Source: TC-15 sp034437275 (GTDB lineage Bacteria; Chloroflexota; Anaerolineae; Aggregatilineales; Aggregatilineaceae). Taken from it: 7,854 nucleotides of DNA. The notes under the pieces were generated by a model. It ran no database searches, was not told the origin of the DNA, and worked only from the letters and a program-made list of their open reading frames with translations. The DNA is taken from contig DAOTUD010000073.1 of assembly GCA_034437275.1 (NCBI GenBank), positions 1 to 7,854 on the forward strand. Reading direction: 5' to 3'. Below, in pieces: positions 7,756-7,854 of this stretch (positions within the stretch are counted from its first letter, which is position 1; each line of letters opens with the position of its first letter). The position numbers and the translations under genes were made by a program.

Positions 7756-7832
7756 GGGTTGAAAGACAGAGGAAAACTCGCGACGATAGAGTTAGGCCAA
7801 AATCGTCAAGGAGGATTCATGTCTTTCAACCC
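7756..7832. repeat. Perfect 13-bp inverted repeat flanking the ribosome site of the right-edge gene
   Basis: GGGTTGAAAGACA (7756-7768) and TGTCTTTCAACCC (7820-7832) are exact reverse complements separated by 51 bases. The right arm begins at the second base of the ATG at 7819 and covers the first codons. The loop contains the AAGGAGG ribosome site (7808-7814). In RNA the two arms would pair and hide the start codon. A sequence-level alternative is the terminal inverted repeat of a very small mobile or decayed element. Confidence 0.6.
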
Positions 7833-7854
7833 CAGTATAGCGGAAAATATACGA
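7819..7854 (+). CDS. Start of a gene running off the right edge (12 codons visible)
   Basis: An ATG at 7819 follows AAGGAGG (7808-7814) with a 4-base gap, and the frame MSFNPSIAENIR stays open to the last base. The strong ribosome site is the main evidence; twelve residues are too few to identify anything. The start codon lies in one arm of the 13-bp inverted repeat. A possible -35 (TTGAAA, 7759-7764) sits inside the other arm, but I see no good -10 at the right distance. The gene points away from the divergent AT-rich frame to its left. Confidence 0.55.
   Translation, partial: MSFNPSIAENIR

Noticed and set aside
7756..7854. Possible CRISPR repeats (GGTTGAAAG-type sequence)
   Set aside because: There are only two copies and they are inverted relative to each other; no regular direct repeats or spacers are visible within the window.

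Overview
The window comes from a GC-rich bacterial chromosome (42 of 60 bases are G/C at 5761-5820). Most gene starts carry a clear Shine-Dalgarno sequence, and GTG starts are common. The gene set (AI-2E type permease, GNAT acetyltransferase, metallo-beta-lactamase-fold hydrolase, WbbL-like glycosyltransferase, WcaJ-type sugar phosphotransferase) is ordinary bacterial chromosome. Together with the C/T-rich hairpin repeats, it would fit an environmental Chloroflexota-like bacterium. That taxonomic guess is weak, and nothing here is decisive.

Layout. Positions 1-3989 hold five genes on the minus strand. In transcription order they are an AI-2E family permease (3989-2679), a GNAT-type acetyltransferase with an apparent degenerate second domain (2631-1645), a 106-residue unknown (1531-1211), an MBL-fold hydrolase (1030-332) and the start of a small acidic unknown that runs off the left edge (258-1). 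The permease and acetyltransferase are 47 bases apart and could share a transcript. The other gaps contain inverted repeats and possible promoters, so several units are likely. A divergent intergenic region (3990-4237) with its own hairpin repeat separates this block from the plus-strand genes. These are a 145-residue unknown (4238-4675), then a well-formed promoter (4783-4811) driving a two-gene unit: a GT2 glycosyltransferase (4872-5777) overlapping by ATGA a polyprenyl-phosphate sugar-1-phosphate transferase (5774-7198). That pair would start and extend a lipid-linked glycan for exopolysaccharide or a related surface polymer.

At 7199 the composition changes abruptly to AT-rich (20 of 60 bases are G/C at 7561-7620). 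This tail holds an unrecognised minus-strand reading frame with no ATG or GTG start (7720-7313) and the first 12 codons of a plus-strand gene entering the right edge (7819). A perfect 13-bp inverted repeat has one arm over that start codon and the other 51 bases upstream. The tail looks like transferred or decayed DNA beside the polysaccharide pair, and it is the least explained part of the window.

No RNA gene, CRISPR array, transposase or complete novel multi-gene system is visible. The best leads are the two related C/T-rich hairpin repeats, the 13-bp inverted repeat around the right-edge start, and the unidentified AT-rich reading frame.
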